Below, piece after piece: positions 17,862 through 27,630 of a stretch of 64,000 bases of DNA. The stretch lies in the NCBI RefSeq assembly GCF_025200925.1, contig NZ_CP104174.1, positions 310,001-374,000 on the forward strand. The letters are read 5' to 3'. The stretch comes from Bradyrhizobium sp. CB1015 (GTDB taxonomy: Bacteria; Pseudomonadota; Alphaproteobacteria; Rhizobiales; Xanthobacteraceae). A program made the position numbers and the translations under genes. The stretch's first letter is position 1, and each line of letters opens with the position of its first letter. The notes beneath the pieces are model-generated. The model was not told the DNA's origin. It searched no databases and worked only from the letters and a program-made list of their open reading frames with translations.

Positions 17862-18014
17862 TTCGCCCCAGATCCGGAATCCCTTCCGATTCAATAAATT
17901 CGTGAACCGCTCTAACGGATCTTTCTGAGGCACGTACAGTCCGCATCCCGAAAGTATCGAAATCACTGATGCTGCTGCCGCAGCGCGGCGAAAAATGGTC
18001 ACGGCGTCCCCCAA
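17862..18014 (-). pseudogene. N-terminal fragment of a lipoprotein gene, cut by IS630
   Basis: The first 50 residues contain a lipoprotein signal peptide: a charged start, RRAAAAASVISILSGCGLYV with the lipobox LSGC, then KDPLERFTNLLNRKGFRIW. The frame enters the IS630 end after GEY. It is similar in kind to lipoproteins next to envelope operons in rhizobia. Whether it and the 16099-16863 part belong to one gene is uncertain because the frames do not rejoin. Confidence 0.65.
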
Positions 18015-18567
18015 CGATCCGTTTCGACTATAGATTGCTCAATGCGGGTAGATTAATTCGAAGTTTAGTCGCAAGCATAGCGAAAAATCATGAGCGTCGA
18101 GGCGGCGATGCGGCGATGCGGCGAGCCGCGATTAGTTAAACGAACTGCAAACAGTAGTCGGTCGACTGGTCGCCTGTCCTGCTCTCACGCCATGGTCCAA
18201 TCTACGTCAGCGTCATCTTCCATCCGATGCAGCCGGCGCTGATCCTGAACTCTTTGAAGGCCAGGCCACCGGTATGCAGGACACTCGGCTTGCCAATTGA
18301 GCATCGAGAATAATCTGCTGATGATCTGACCTGCGATCTGTCCGGACATTTCCTGTCAGACAAAGTGATCTTCGCCGCATTCCGCACGAAGAAGGTGAGG
18401 CATCGTCAAGCATTTCCGTGAATCGGGAGACAAATCCGAATCGAAAATGAGCCCTTTGCGCTCAAATACGCCAGTGCGGCGGCGCACAATGCAATAGAGG
18501 CGGCAAATGTCGGCAGAAAGTCCTTCGACAGATCATAGATTCGGGACCTAACTCCCGGACAAAAAGT
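18015..18567. other. Intergenic stretch, no gene seen
   Basis: About 550 bases. Only short Met-started frames occur and none has a recognisable motif. A small GCGGCGAT repeat lies near 18095-18120. It could contain regulatory sequence of the upstream genes or decayed DNA. Confidence 0.4.
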
Positions 18568-19998
18568 TCACTCGCACTCGATCTTGGGCAGGCTCGATCC
18601 TGCTTTCACCAGCGCGTTGTTAAGCGCCTTCTCAATACCCGCGAAGCTGGAATTCTTCAGCGATGGCGCATCGCTTTCGCCCAGGTACAGCTTTTTGGGA
18701 GCGCCGCAGACGGTGAGATCGTCCAGCTTTGCTGTCGGTCTCAATTGCTTCATCAAGTCTGGATCGCCATAGAGCGGTTCTCCTCCGACGACTACCAAAA
18801 GGATGTCTGCCGGCGTAGCCTTGACCACCGGGTCGAGCATAGGATTGCGAGCGTTCGGATCGGCTTTGGCCCTCACGACTATGAAATCCGCCTTTCTGCC
18901 GGCCGTCAGGTCTCCGATGCTGGCGTCGACCCGCACCATCTGCGCGGGAATGGAAGTGGCCATCTTGATCAGATCCGCCGAGTCCATCGACGGGTATCGT
19001 CTGGACGCATAGCCGATCTCCTGTAGCATCCCCGCGCTTCCCGACGGGCTCCAGTCGGGGGCGATAGCCACCGGCACACCAGCAAGATGTGCGGCCGAGA
19101 CATTTGTTGTCGAACCATAAAGCTCGTCATTGCTCCGCGGCGACCAGACGAGTCCGGCTCCGCTTGTTTTCATCGAGCCGAAGTCTGCGTCGCGCAGAGC
19201 GGTACCGTGGACAATCACCACCCCTGGGCGGAGCAGATGCGCACGGTCGACCATCGTGAATTCGCGGTGAGCGCTGGAATCGGTCGCGGCTCCTTCCGAC
19301 AAGTGGACGACGAGACCGCGCAAGGTGCCAAGGCCGAGCTCGCAGAGCAGGTAGTCCAGCCTAGCGTGGGGCATCTCCAGCGGAAAGACCTCGTTATCGA
19401 CAACGTCTAGAATCGGCTGTGCTTTGCCGCATCCATCGTTGTCGTCTGGATTCTTGCGATCCAAGCCAGAGGCCAGATCAAGGTTGCGAACGAGACCTTT
19501 CGCGCAGTCGCCGTTGTTCGGGTGATCCTTGGTGGGGTAAAGGCTTCCGATCGAGGAGGTCGCGCCACCAGCGAGCGCCTTTATCTCCGCATAGATTGCC
19601 GATTCGCACGCCGCGTCTGCCAATACGACGTTGTGAGGTGCCACCAGGAGCCTGTCGTATTCCGCGGCATCCTGCCATTCGTAGCGGCTGGCAAACTTTC
19701 GCCCGGGCAGCCACCGCGGCAGCACGTTCCAGGTGAGATGGTTGTGCAAGTCGACGAAGCCCGGAAGGATGACGGCATCCGCGGGTTTGATGGCGGTACC
19801 GGCCCCTGAGACGGAGCTTGTCGGGCCGACCGCTCCGATGTTCTGGCCAGAAACGGCGAGCGCCCCGTCGGCCACCACGCCGACAGGAGTAAGCACGGTG
19901 CCGGTGACGGTGAAATCCAGCGCCTTGGCCTCGCCGACGAGCCACGCGCAGGCCAGCAATATCGACGCGCACTGAACCGTGAAGCTGGTGCACCTCAT
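18568..19998 (-). CDS. Secreted amidohydrolase-family protein
   Basis: There is an N-terminal signal peptide (about 27 residues, ILLACAWLVGEAKA). A composite amidohydrolase fold follows: the first metal pair in GFVDLHNHLTWN (HxH), further ligands in VVHLSEG and IVHGTALRD, and the catalytic Asp in AIAPDWSPSGS. The C-terminal beta part contains GRKADFIVVRAK, which packs the small beta-sandwich in this superfamily. It is likely a periplasmic metal-dependent hydrolase. The lysine normally carbamylated in binuclear members is not obvious, so the metal number is uncertain. Substrate unknown. Confidence 0.85.
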   Translation of the reverse strand: MRCTSFTVQCASILLACAWLVGEAKALDFTVTGTVLTPVGVVADGALAVSGQNIGAVGPTSSVSGAGTAIKPADAVILPGFVDLHNHLTWNVLPRWLPGRKFASRYEWQDAAEYDRLLVAPHNVVLADAACESAIYAEIKALAGGATSSIGSLYPTKDHPNNGDCAKGLVRNLDLASGLDRKNPDDNDGCGKAQPILDVVDNEVFPLEMPHARLDYLLCELGLGTLRGLVVHLSEGAATDSSAHREFTMVDRAHLLRPGVVIVHGTALRDADFGSMKTSGAGLVWSPRSNDELYGSTTNVSAAHLAGVPVAIAPDWSPSGSAGMLQEIGYASRRYPSMDSADLIKMATSIPAQMVRVDASIGDLTAGRKADFIVVRAKADPNARNPMLDPVVKATPADILLVVVGGEPLYGDPDLMKQLRPTAKLDDLTVCGAPKKLYLGESDAPSLKNSSFAGIEKALNNALVKAGSSLPKIECE

Positions 19999-20160
19999 CT
20001 CTCTCCCCCTGCCAAGACTGTCTCATCTTATCGTTGTCGCAATAGAAAACTAGCGCGAATCGCGAGAGGGGCTCGCAGGTCCGTCTATAGCAACGCGCGT
20101 CGGGGAAACGGCTCACGGAATCGAAAGAATTAGCCAGGCTGGCGGCAGTCGGCTGCCAAT

Positions 20161-21063
20161 TCATTCTTCATCCGGCGATAATACGCCGGCATCTATGAGC
20201 ATCCGCCTATCCAGCTTCCCAACCAGGAAGCGGTATCCGCCCTCAGTCAGGCGGAGGATCTCGCGGGTCGGCGAAGCATCGACAACCGTCACCATGTCGC
20301 TCGAAAGCAGGTCGTTGCCAACGCCATTCTCGATGATGAATTCGAAGCCTTCCACACGAAGGCGCCTCGGAATCAAAGCTCCCGGCTCCAGCATGATCCG
20401 GTTTTGGATGGCACTTGCGGCGAGGGTCGCTGCCTGACGTGATGTCATTTTGAGAACCGCGCGGTTCCTGCGCAGCGCGGTGGCGCTGCGCCAGGTCGAT
20501 GTTGGTTTCAAGGTGACCGATTCCACCACAGCGAGTTGCCTGAAATAGTTGTTGGCGATCTGCCGCTCGCTATCGGCAGCATCGCCCCAGAGCGATTCCC
20601 GACGTCGTTGGCGGGATTCTTCCGAGGGGTTCGAGATGCCTTCGCCGCCATCAGTCTGGTTCGTGAGAGGTCCCGTTCCGAGGTCATGACGGCCGATGGT
20701 CTGGATTAGCTGGCGCTCTCGGGCGAGCGCCTCCGGCTCGTTCTCAAAAAAGCTGTCGAAGCGATAGTGGATCGACGGCTTCAGCCGAAAGAGACCTCGG
20801 ATCACGTTGAGCTTGTGGGTCAGACGAGTCGTATTGCGTGCTTCAGCCTCATGATCGAGCACCCGCAAATTCAGGCCCTTACCAACGTAGAACGGCCGAC
20901 CATCTGGCCTGTGGAGAACATACACGTAGTATGGTTTACCTGCCCTGATTGCCGCCCTGACGGAAGCGACGTCGGTCAAAAGCTCTGGTTGAGCCTCGCC
21001 GGCTCCAACGACGTACACATCCGGCTCGCTATCCATCGATGAAGGGCGCCAATTGAAAGTCAC
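20161..21063 (-). CDS. GIY-YIG domain protein (LEM-3-like)
   Basis: Residues about 40-140 carry the GIY-YIG signature: YYVYVLHRPDGRPFYVGKGL (the two Tyr-containing strands), the following Arg/His region RVLDHEAEAR, and the Glu-containing helix EPEALARERQLIQTIG. The spacing fits the LEM-3-like subgroup of GIY-YIG nucleases. The remaining 150 residues are unrecognised. A cytosolic nuclease or nuclease-like protein; a role in repair or defence is inference. The gap of 162 bases to the amidohydrolase argues against tight coupling. Confidence 0.75.
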   Translation of the reverse strand: MTFNWRPSSMDSEPDVYVVGAGEAQPELLTDVASVRAAIRAGKPYYVYVLHRPDGRPFYVGKGLNLRVLDHEAEARNTTRLTHKLNVIRGLFRLKPSIHYRFDSFFENEPEALARERQLIQTIGRHDLGTGPLTNQTDGGEGISNPSEESRQRRRESLWGDAADSERQIANNYFRQLAVVESVTLKPTSTWRSATALRRNRAVLKMTSRQAATLAASAIQNRIMLEPGALIPRRLRVEGFEFIIENGVGNDLLSSDMVTVVDASPTREILRLTEGGYRFLVGKLDRRMLIDAGVLSPDEE

Positions 21064-21102
21064 TTGCCCAGGCGGCTTATACGGGTCCGGCGATGGGAAG
21101 CA

Positions 21103-22116
21103 TCAGATCGGCACCGGCTGGGTCAGGCACCTGATGCCACCGCCGCCACGGAGGATCGTCCTCATTTCCATCATGCAGACGTCTCGCCCCGGGAAAAGGC
21201 GCTCCAACTCCAGCTTGGCTCGCAAGTCACTTTGGGTCTCGCCAAATCGCGACGTAAGGACAGCGCCGCCGGTGATGTACAGGTTCATGTAGGTCGCGGC
21301 CATCATCGCGCTGCCGGCCAAGGCATCCGGGACCACCTCGAACGCTTCGACGCCCTTCAACTTTCCTTCCGTGCTCAATTGCCGCAACATTCCGAGGTCG
21401 CGCTTGCGCCGCCAGCTTCCCGGTCCGGATGCAATGACCTCGACCACGAGTCTGCCGTCGGGCAGGAACGCCATGTATCCGTCCGGATGCCCTGTGGTGA
21501 TCGGTTCGGTCCGGTCACCGTCAAGCCAGATCACATCGCGAATGCCAACACAACCGAACGCCACGGTGATGGCCGTTTCATCTAGGTGTGGGTTGCGCGA
21601 CAGCAGGCAGCTTCGCGTCACAACGGCGCGCCCGTTACCGTCGGTGATGAACGCTCCGCCCTCCGCAACGATTGGAACGCCGATCACCGGAACGCCGAAA
21701 TCATGCGTGCGCGCAAGGCGGTCGCCCGCTCGGCCGCGCCGGGAATTGTCCCAGGCGTTAAAGTTGAAGTCGATCGCGATCGTTTCGGCTCCGCGCTTTG
21801 CGAACACCGGCGCGATATCACGCATCCAGATGTCGTCTACCGCCGCTGGTACGATCTCGACGTCGGGCCCGAATTTCCGCCCCCGAGCCGCCGGCACCAA
21901 GTCCCGCGGGGTCAGCAGCTTTATTGGCTCGTATTCCGCGATGGCCCTGACCAAACCCTCGAGCTCGCACTCGACCTGCTCCTTTTCGGCTCCCCATTCC
22001 CGGTGCACCGCCCACGCCATAATCGTGCATGCGTGAGCCTCGTGATCGGCAGGAATGCGGATCGCACGATTTCCGCTCACGCGTCCACCACCGACGGAAA
22101 TGGAGCGCTCAGCCAT
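21103..22116 (-). CDS. Agmatine deiminase / peptidylarginine deiminase family enzyme
   Basis: The pentein fold is marked by PADHEAHACTIMAWAV, the substrate-binding DDIWMRDIAPVF, VAEGGAFITDG, the catalytic His in TTGHPDGYMAFL, and the nucleophile Cys in GGGGIRCLTQPVPI, seven residues from the C-terminus. All catalytic positions are present, so it should hydrolyse a guanidino group (agmatine to N-carbamoylputrescine or a related substrate). The start is ATG 22116; a GTG at 22146 adds ten residues. It overlaps the end of the DNA glycosylase gene by 40 bases, so translation is probably coupled. Confidence 0.85.
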   Translation of the reverse strand: MAERSISVGGGRVSGNRAIRIPADHEAHACTIMAWAVHREWGAEKEQVECELEGLVRAIAEYEPIKLLTPRDLVPAARGRKFGPDVEIVPAAVDDIWMRDIAPVFAKRGAETIAIDFNFNAWDNSRRGRAGDRLARTHDFGVPVIGVPIVAEGGAFITDGNGRAVVTRSCLLSRNPHLDETAITVAFGCVGIRDVIWLDGDRTEPITTGHPDGYMAFLPDGRLVVEVIASGPGSWRRKRDLGMLRQLSTEGKLKGVEAFEVVPDALAGSAMMAATYMNLYITGGAVLTSRFGETQSDLRAKLELERLFPGRDVCMMEMRTILRGGGGIRCLTQPVPI

Positions 22117-22748
22117 TCGCGATAGCCCGGATGGCCCCAGCGCCACGGGCGATCAGCGTCTTTGGAGATGTTGATGCGAGGTCCATTGAGCAGGTTGGTC
22201 ACCGGCTCAGCCGGGCGCAAGACGCGGAAGGGAGCCTTAAGGAGCGAGGCTCCATCGAGGAGTGGGTAGAGCCCGAGCGCCTCGCCCAGCTTTGCAGGTC
22301 CATTGCACAGCTTGCGTTCGAACCCTGAGGCACGGCTGCGGATTGTGCGATCCGCCGACGGATGGGCGGAGCGGCGCTCAGCCATCTCCTCGATTCCGAT
22401 CACCGGCACGCCAGCCCTGATCAGGATTGCGCTGCCAAAGCCCTCTTCTCCGCATACCAGGTTCAGACACGGCATCCCCCTGTCGTGATGGATGTAGACG
22501 TGCCCATGAGGAAGCAGCATCGACGAGCTGCGGTTGCGGCGCTGCGCGGCTGCCCCAGGATGACAGTGCGAGGCCATGTCGGTCTCGTCGTAGGCTTCGT
22601 CCTCGACGATGATGATCCCGCTGTCGGTCTCGCGGCGGAGATCCGTGAAGATTACGAGGCATCCGACAACCTTCTGGGCCGCCTCGACAGCAGAGCCAGC
22701 AAAAAAGTCTGGCTCGACAGGAAGATAATTGTTCAAATCAAAAGTCAT
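22077..22748 (-). CDS. DNA-3-methyladenine glycosylase (AAG/Mpg family)
   Basis: The AAG family is recognised by AQKVVGCLVIF, IIIVEDEAYDETDMASHC with the catalytic Glu, HGHVYIHHDRGMPCLNLVC, AILIRAGVP and the late CNGPAKLGEALGL. It removes alkylated and deaminated purines, starting base-excision repair. The length of 223 residues is normal. The upstream 170 bases are AT-rich and likely contain the promoter of this two-gene unit with the deiminase. Confidence 0.88.
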   Translation of the reverse strand: MTFDLNNYLPVEPDFFAGSAVEAAQKVVGCLVIFTDLRRETDSGIIIVEDEAYDETDMASHCHPGAAAQRRNRSSSMLLPHGHVYIHHDRGMPCLNLVCGEEGFGSAILIRAGVPVIGIEEMAERRSAHPSADRTIRSRASGFERKLCNGPAKLGEALGLYPLLDGASLLKAPFRVLRPAEPVTNLLNGPRINISKDADRPWRWGHPGYREWLSAPFPSVVDA

Positions 22749-22920
22749 TGACTACTCCTTGGTGTTTGCAATCGTGGCGATCCGCGCGCCGCGAAAAACA
22801 CACTAGATGAGCTCGATTATCTGTCAAATAACTCTATGAAATTGCTATATTATTACTGTGTAGTTCTGCTCAAACTCGCCATCCTGACATAGCGACTGGT
22901 TCGTTGGGAGAGCTCAGCTC

Positions 22921-24600
22921 TTACTCGGCCAATTTGGAGACTTCATCGACGGCATCCTGCACGTTGTCTCCGAGAGCCTCGACCCGGCTCATATAGCCAA
23001 ACTCGGCAACGACTGTATCGAGGTCTCCCGGACCGCGTACCTTGTCGTGGCAGATGCGCAGATATCGAGCGATCAAGCCGCTGTTATATTTGAACACCCC
23101 GTCCGACGAGATCGAGAGCCGCGTCCGTTGCCAGCGATTGCCATCCTTGTACGCGATACTCGGAAACTTGGTGCTGCAGAAGGCCGCATACTGCGCCTTC
23201 GAAGTCTCGGCATCCCGGCATGAGTAATGATCTGGATAATCGTCCTCATACCTGACGTCGCATTCGCGCAAGAGCGCTTCGACAAGGTTTCCGTTCGGCA
23301 GCTGTTTGACGACCTTCTTTTCCGCCAGAGCTGACCAGATGCACTCGCCCATTTGGCATTCCACGCGCATGAATTGGTCCGCTCTGGCGTTCGAGCTGGA
23401 GGACTGCTTCAGGAACTCGTCGAGCTGTGGCGTAAATTGCGAATAGAAGTTGATGACGAAAAAGTTGGGATTTCCGATCTGGACCGGCCTCCCTCCGTCA
23501 GCCGCGCCAGTCAGCACCAGCGCGTTAACGCCGCCCTGGATCGGTGAATCGACCGCCATGTCGATCTTACGATCCGGCAAGTAGCGCCGCCGCGCGAACG
23601 TCAGGATGACAGATTCGACTTTGACTTCGACGAGATCTCGCTGCCCAAGTCGGACTGACACGTTCCTCGTCGTTAGGGCCGGGCCACAAAGAAAGTAGGT
23701 CAAGGAGACGCCCGCGAGGCCGTCGACCACGACGGCGTCACGCAGATCCTGAGGCACCGCGATTTTTGACACGACGCCGGCGCACGTGGCATCGGTCAAC
23801 TGGTTGCCGATCTCACCCAGCCTACCGTCGATCGCATTGATGTAGCTGTTCTGATCCTGGAACGTGAGAGTCGGAAGACGGTAGTGATTATCGGAACGCA
23901 GATATTGTAATTGCTGGACGGTCTCATTGGTTGCTGGCATCTCCCGAACTTTCCGGATCAGCTCCGATAGCTGCGTGGCGGACGTCTGAGCCTTTCGGGC
24001 CTCCGCATTCTCCTGATCAGCAATGGCCAACCGAGAAAGCTTGGACTTGCATGCGACGACTACGTCCACGCGGGTGGTCTCGGGAAGCTGGGATTTCCAC
24101 GTTTCTGAGCAAAATAACTTCAGTTCGCTTGCCGAAGTGAAAGCCTCCACCTTGGTCACTAGACCCCGTTCGACCTCTTTCTCTGCCTCGCTAGCTTTCT
24201 GCCGATCACTCTGCGCCTGTTCCATGGATTCGTTGAGGGCCTGACTTCGTCTATGAGCCTCATCGACACTGGTTTGGCGCCCCGCGCGGTCGGCCGCCGA
24301 GTTCTGGAGACGGGTCATGCCCTCAAGACGTTGCAGGTAGGCGATGAGCGCGCGGGAGTCGGAGCCAGACTGCTTGCCACACTCGACGATCCGGCTGCGG
24401 AGCTGGGCAAATTCGTCCTGACGCCATTCCGCCAGCGGCACACCATACGGCGCCCCACTGGCCGACCACGATTGTCTGGCCACCGCAGATTGCGAGACGT
24501 CAGAGCAGGATAGTCTCGATATTGTTTCCAAGCTCGCGGCATTGGCGGGAATGTTTTGAAGAACCAGGAGAGCGAAGCCAGCCAGCGTCAAACATTTCAT
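22921..24600 (-). CDS. Secreted protein of unknown function (559 residues)
   Basis: A signal peptide (MKCLTLAGFALLVLQNIPANA) is followed by a Ser/Arg-rich region, a charged coiled-coil segment at about residues 100-215 (many Gln/Glu/Lys, e.g. MEQAQSDRQKASEAEKEVER), and a mixed domain with scattered cysteines that could form disulfides. Known enzyme motifs are absent. Expected in the periplasm. No family recognised. Confidence 0.7.
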   Translation of the reverse strand: MKCLTLAGFALLVLQNIPANAASLETISRLSCSDVSQSAVARQSWSASGAPYGVPLAEWRQDEFAQLRSRIVECGKQSGSDSRALIAYLQRLEGMTRLQNSAADRAGRQTSVDEAHRRSQALNESMEQAQSDRQKASEAEKEVERGLVTKVEAFTSASELKLFCSETWKSQLPETTRVDVVVACKSKLSRLAIADQENAEARKAQTSATQLSELIRKVREMPATNETVQQLQYLRSDNHYRLPTLTFQDQNSYINAIDGRLGEIGNQLTDATCAGVVSKIAVPQDLRDAVVVDGLAGVSLTYFLCGPALTTRNVSVRLGQRDLVEVKVESVILTFARRRYLPDRKIDMAVDSPIQGGVNALVLTGAADGGRPVQIGNPNFFVINFYSQFTPQLDEFLKQSSSSNARADQFMRVECQMGECIWSALAEKKVVKQLPNGNLVEALLRECDVRYEDDYPDHYSCRDAETSKAQYAAFCSTKFPSIAYKDGNRWQRTRLSISSDGVFKYNSGLIARYLRICHDKVRGPGDLDTVVAEFGYMSRVEALGDNVQDAVDEVSKLAE

Positions 24601-24842
24601 AGAGTGAGCTTCTTTGAAAAATCGCGAGAGGGAGTGATTCGGAGGGGATGATACTGCGACGCGCCCAAGAAACCGTTAGATGATTGACGGGTACAGACAA
24701 CAAAAAACGTTGCTGCAGGACGCCGCTTTGGTGAGACCATCACCGCCAACGGCGGCACGATCCCGCTCCGCGGCAACGCTCGCGCCCAGCGCCGCACCAA
24801 ATCGGCACCCCGCTGGGGCGGGATCCGTTCACGTCGGGCCGT

Positions 24843-25637
24843 TTAGTTGTACCCGATGGCCTTTTTCAATCTTACGAGGAAACTGTCAGTCCCCACTTGT
24901 TTAGATTTGAACGTTTCGTTGCTGACATCCGGCTGCTCGCAATTGGTAAGCGGCGCCCGCGGTACCGGCTGCTCGCTTAAGAGCGACCTAAGATGGTTCC
25001 GCAATGCTGTTGTGTCTCCCAACACCATTCCCGAAAACGAACTGTCCTGGTCCATTTCGGCGAGCAGTTCCGAAGCGATGGGGAGAAGAAGCTTGTCGTT
25101 GAGGTCGCCTCGATCAAGGTAGCGCTTCCATTCCTTGAGTGGTTCACCTGCGTCGATCTGTGCTTGCGCGTACTCAGTCACGGGCGTCCCATCCGGAAGA
25201 AATCTTCCGTGCAGATACCAGCCGCCAAAGTAGCGCAGTGGTCTCCTAAAAGAATTTAGCGAGCAGGGCTCAGCTTTTCTCGAATTTCCGTCGCGGACAT
25301 AAGCATCTACAAACTTCTTCCAGCATCGAGCCTCGTCTGAATAATTGCGCTGGCCATAATATACCGTCGCAGCTAGCGCAAACCCTATATAGCAGCCGCC
25401 ATCGGCAGCCTTCCGATAGTATTCAATTGCCTTGCGCTCGTTTCCGTCATCCTCATAGCGTTCGCCTGCTTCTAGGTAGACGGCGGAGCCACCGATCGAT
25501 GCCGCCTTCTCATAAAGGGGCGCAGCCAAGCGCGATTCCTCTGCATGCGCTTCCTCAATCAATTCCTCCACGCCTTCTGGCCACAATGAGTCTTCATCGT
25601 CAGTTACGTCCTGCTCGTTCGACAACTTTGGCCTCAT
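24843..25637 (-). CDS. Sel1/TPR-like repeat protein
   Basis: Helical repeats are seen at about residues 40-110: APLYEKAASIGGSAVYLEAG, ERKAIEYYRKAADGGCYIGF and EARCWKKFVDAY, the spacing and A/G pattern of Sel1-like or TPR units. The N-terminal 35 residues are acidic. I take ATG 25637; a TTG at 25682 would add 15 residues. It lies beside the GmrSD-like gene on the same strand and could be an adaptor or partner for it, though this is inferred from position only. Confidence 0.6.
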   Translation of the reverse strand: MRPKLSNEQDVTDDEDSLWPEGVEELIEEAHAEESRLAAPLYEKAASIGGSAVYLEAGERYEDDGNERKAIEYYRKAADGGCYIGFALAATVYYGQRNYSDEARCWKKFVDAYVRDGNSRKAEPCSLNSFRRPLRYFGGWYLHGRFLPDGTPVTEYAQAQIDAGEPLKEWKRYLDRGDLNDKLLLPIASELLAEMDQDSSFSGMVLGDTTALRNHLRSLLSEQPVPRAPLTNCEQPDVSNETFKSKQVGTDSFLVRLKKAIGYN

Positions 25638-25783
25638 AGATTGGCATGCTTCACTTGTGCCCTTCGAGATACTTCGAGCCAATTCGACTTACGATCTATC
25701 TGCTTGCTAGGCGACCGGACTTATCGACCACGGCTCGCTCAAGACAACGATCCTGACTTGAGGTGGCTGTTCCGATCACGCTC

Positions 25784-27451
25784 TCATTCGAAGCTGGTTG
25801 TGTCTTCCTCGACGTCGTCGTTTCGAAACGCTTGCCCCTGCGCGTCGGACTCCCGAGGGATGACCCTCTTGGAAAGTTCCTCACTTACGGCATCGGCGCG
25901 CTTTTGCAGGAATAGAGAGTACTCATCGGTCCAAACGCCGAAGGCAGACATGTCTACAATGAGATGCGTCGCCATCGTAGCGGCGAGCGCGACGTTTTCA
26001 TTTCTGAACTCCTGCATGTAAGCAGAAGGCGGCTTGTCTTTGATACGCCGTTTGTTCAAATAGTCATCAACGATTGTAATGTTCAAAACGTTATTGGCTT
26101 CCGCCTCATCAATTCCTTTTCTGGCAAGGTACGCTCTTGGAAAGAAGTGATGGTAGTTACGGCTGTTCGCCTGCTTCAACCAATCATTGCTGATGCGCAC
26201 AGCCGCGCCATCGCTGAACGATTTTGGCTCGTGGTATGCATAAAGACACAGAAGCGCTTTGACGAAGCTGCGATTCGTACTGAACCAACCATTCTTCAAG
26301 AGGAACGAAGGTGAAAGATCGACAGCCCAATCGTATTCAGGCGATTTCCCCCCAAGAATGTCGTCGATGCGTTGGACATCTTGAGCAAGCTTGCTTTCGA
26401 CCGAAGATGAATAGCGTCCGGCAAGAGAACACCGCCAGAAGAAGTCTTCGAGTTCCTTCTTCTGCTCTACGGCGGGTTTATCCTTATGATGGAAAAAGAA
26501 GTAACCAAACGGCACAAGCAAGGCGCTATAGGGCAACAGCTTTGACACGGGAATTCGATACGTATTTCGTAAATACTCTGCCGCCCTTTCGATCGCGTCA
26601 GCAGCACGAGGCCATGTATCGATGAACTCCCTTTTGGCGAGATTTAGCACAGTCTGACGCTTGCAATCCTTCTTAAGAAGGAGCGAAACCAGTTGGAGAA
26701 GCGTTGCCGCCGAGACCGTCTCGTAATCAATCGTCTGCAGCCGACCGACAAGCTCTTCGAATCTTTCCGCTAAGTCGAACTGACTAGCTTCATCGTAGGT
26801 CTTGGCCACCATGATCTCGAACAGAGATAGGGCCTGCCCCCCAACGTTCAGCCGGGTGAATATCTCCGTCGCCACATCAATCGGAACATCCTGGACTTCG
26901 ACGATCGCGAAATCATAGGCTTCGATCCGCCGCTTGTATTCGTCGAGTTTTGCGTGAGTGTGCTCCGGGTATGAAGCGAGCTTCTTCAATGACCCGCCCA
27001 GCAAATCGCGAAGCTGAATACATAAAGCTGCATCTCGGCCCGCCAGATCTGTGACAACGATCTGCTGATCTTCAGACGCTGCGAGGTCGAGATAGATCGC
27101 TGAAAACTCGTCGTTAGTGCCGGATGCCCTAACGACGGTCAGTCCTTTCAGGGCGGCGAACAGGCTAGTCAGCCGCTGCTGCCCGTCGAGAACATATTTC
27201 ACAACCTCGCCCTCGATTGGGGCGGGAAGATCGATTCCTCCGATGTTCTTTACACTCCGCAGCCGATCGCGTGTCGCCCAAAAAATCATCGTGCCAATTG
27301 GATAGCCTTTGACCACGCTGTCGAGAAGCTTGGCCGAGCGTTCGACGGACCAAACGAAGTCCCGCTGGAATTGCGGAATTTTGATCCGCCCTCGTTCGAT
27401 GTCTGCCGTGAGGGCCGAATAGTTAAGGTGGGTGGGCTGTGGTAAACGCAT
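25784..27451 (-). CDS. GmrSD-like DUF262 / HNH nuclease, type IV restriction family
   Basis: The N-terminal DUF262 (ParB-like) domain is clear: IKIPQFQRDFVWSVERSAKL, GYPIGTMIFW, and the DGQQRL motif in YVLDGQQRLTSLFAAL that binds and hydrolyses nucleotide in this family. The C-terminal part has a DUF1524-like His-Me-finger nuclease: NYHHFFPRAYLARKG, NNVLNITIVDDYLNKRRIKD and PPSAYM. Single-chain proteins of this type cleave DNA containing modified bases, for example glucosylated phage DNA. Here it stands within 2 kb of the BREX operon, consistent with a defence island. Substrate modification unknown. Confidence 0.85.
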   Translation of the reverse strand: MRLPQPTHLNYSALTADIERGRIKIPQFQRDFVWSVERSAKLLDSVVKGYPIGTMIFWATRDRLRSVKNIGGIDLPAPIEGEVVKYVLDGQQRLTSLFAALKGLTVVRASGTNDEFSAIYLDLAASEDQQIVVTDLAGRDAALCIQLRDLLGGSLKKLASYPEHTHAKLDEYKRRIEAYDFAIVEVQDVPIDVATEIFTRLNVGGQALSLFEIMVAKTYDEASQFDLAERFEELVGRLQTIDYETVSAATLLQLVSLLLKKDCKRQTVLNLAKREFIDTWPRAADAIERAAEYLRNTYRIPVSKLLPYSALLVPFGYFFFHHKDKPAVEQKKELEDFFWRCSLAGRYSSSVESKLAQDVQRIDDILGGKSPEYDWAVDLSPSFLLKNGWFSTNRSFVKALLCLYAYHEPKSFSDGAAVRISNDWLKQANSRNYHHFFPRAYLARKGIDEAEANNVLNITIVDDYLNKRRIKDKPPSAYMQEFRNENVALAATMATHLIVDMSAFGVWTDEYSLFLQKRADAVSEELSKRVIPRESDAQGQAFRNDDVEEDTTSFE

Positions 27452-27630
27452 TAGCCGCTCCGGTCGGGGTGAAATGCATCTGAGCGATACCTACACCTAG
27501 CGCAACTGTGGGTTACCAGTACAGACGTTGTGGTATCGCGAATTGTTCGTTCGCCGGAGGCGCTCGCACGAAGGGCTATCGTTTCGCGGCACCGCTATTA
27601 CTGCCCGTCGCGCGGGTGCGTTGTTAGCGC

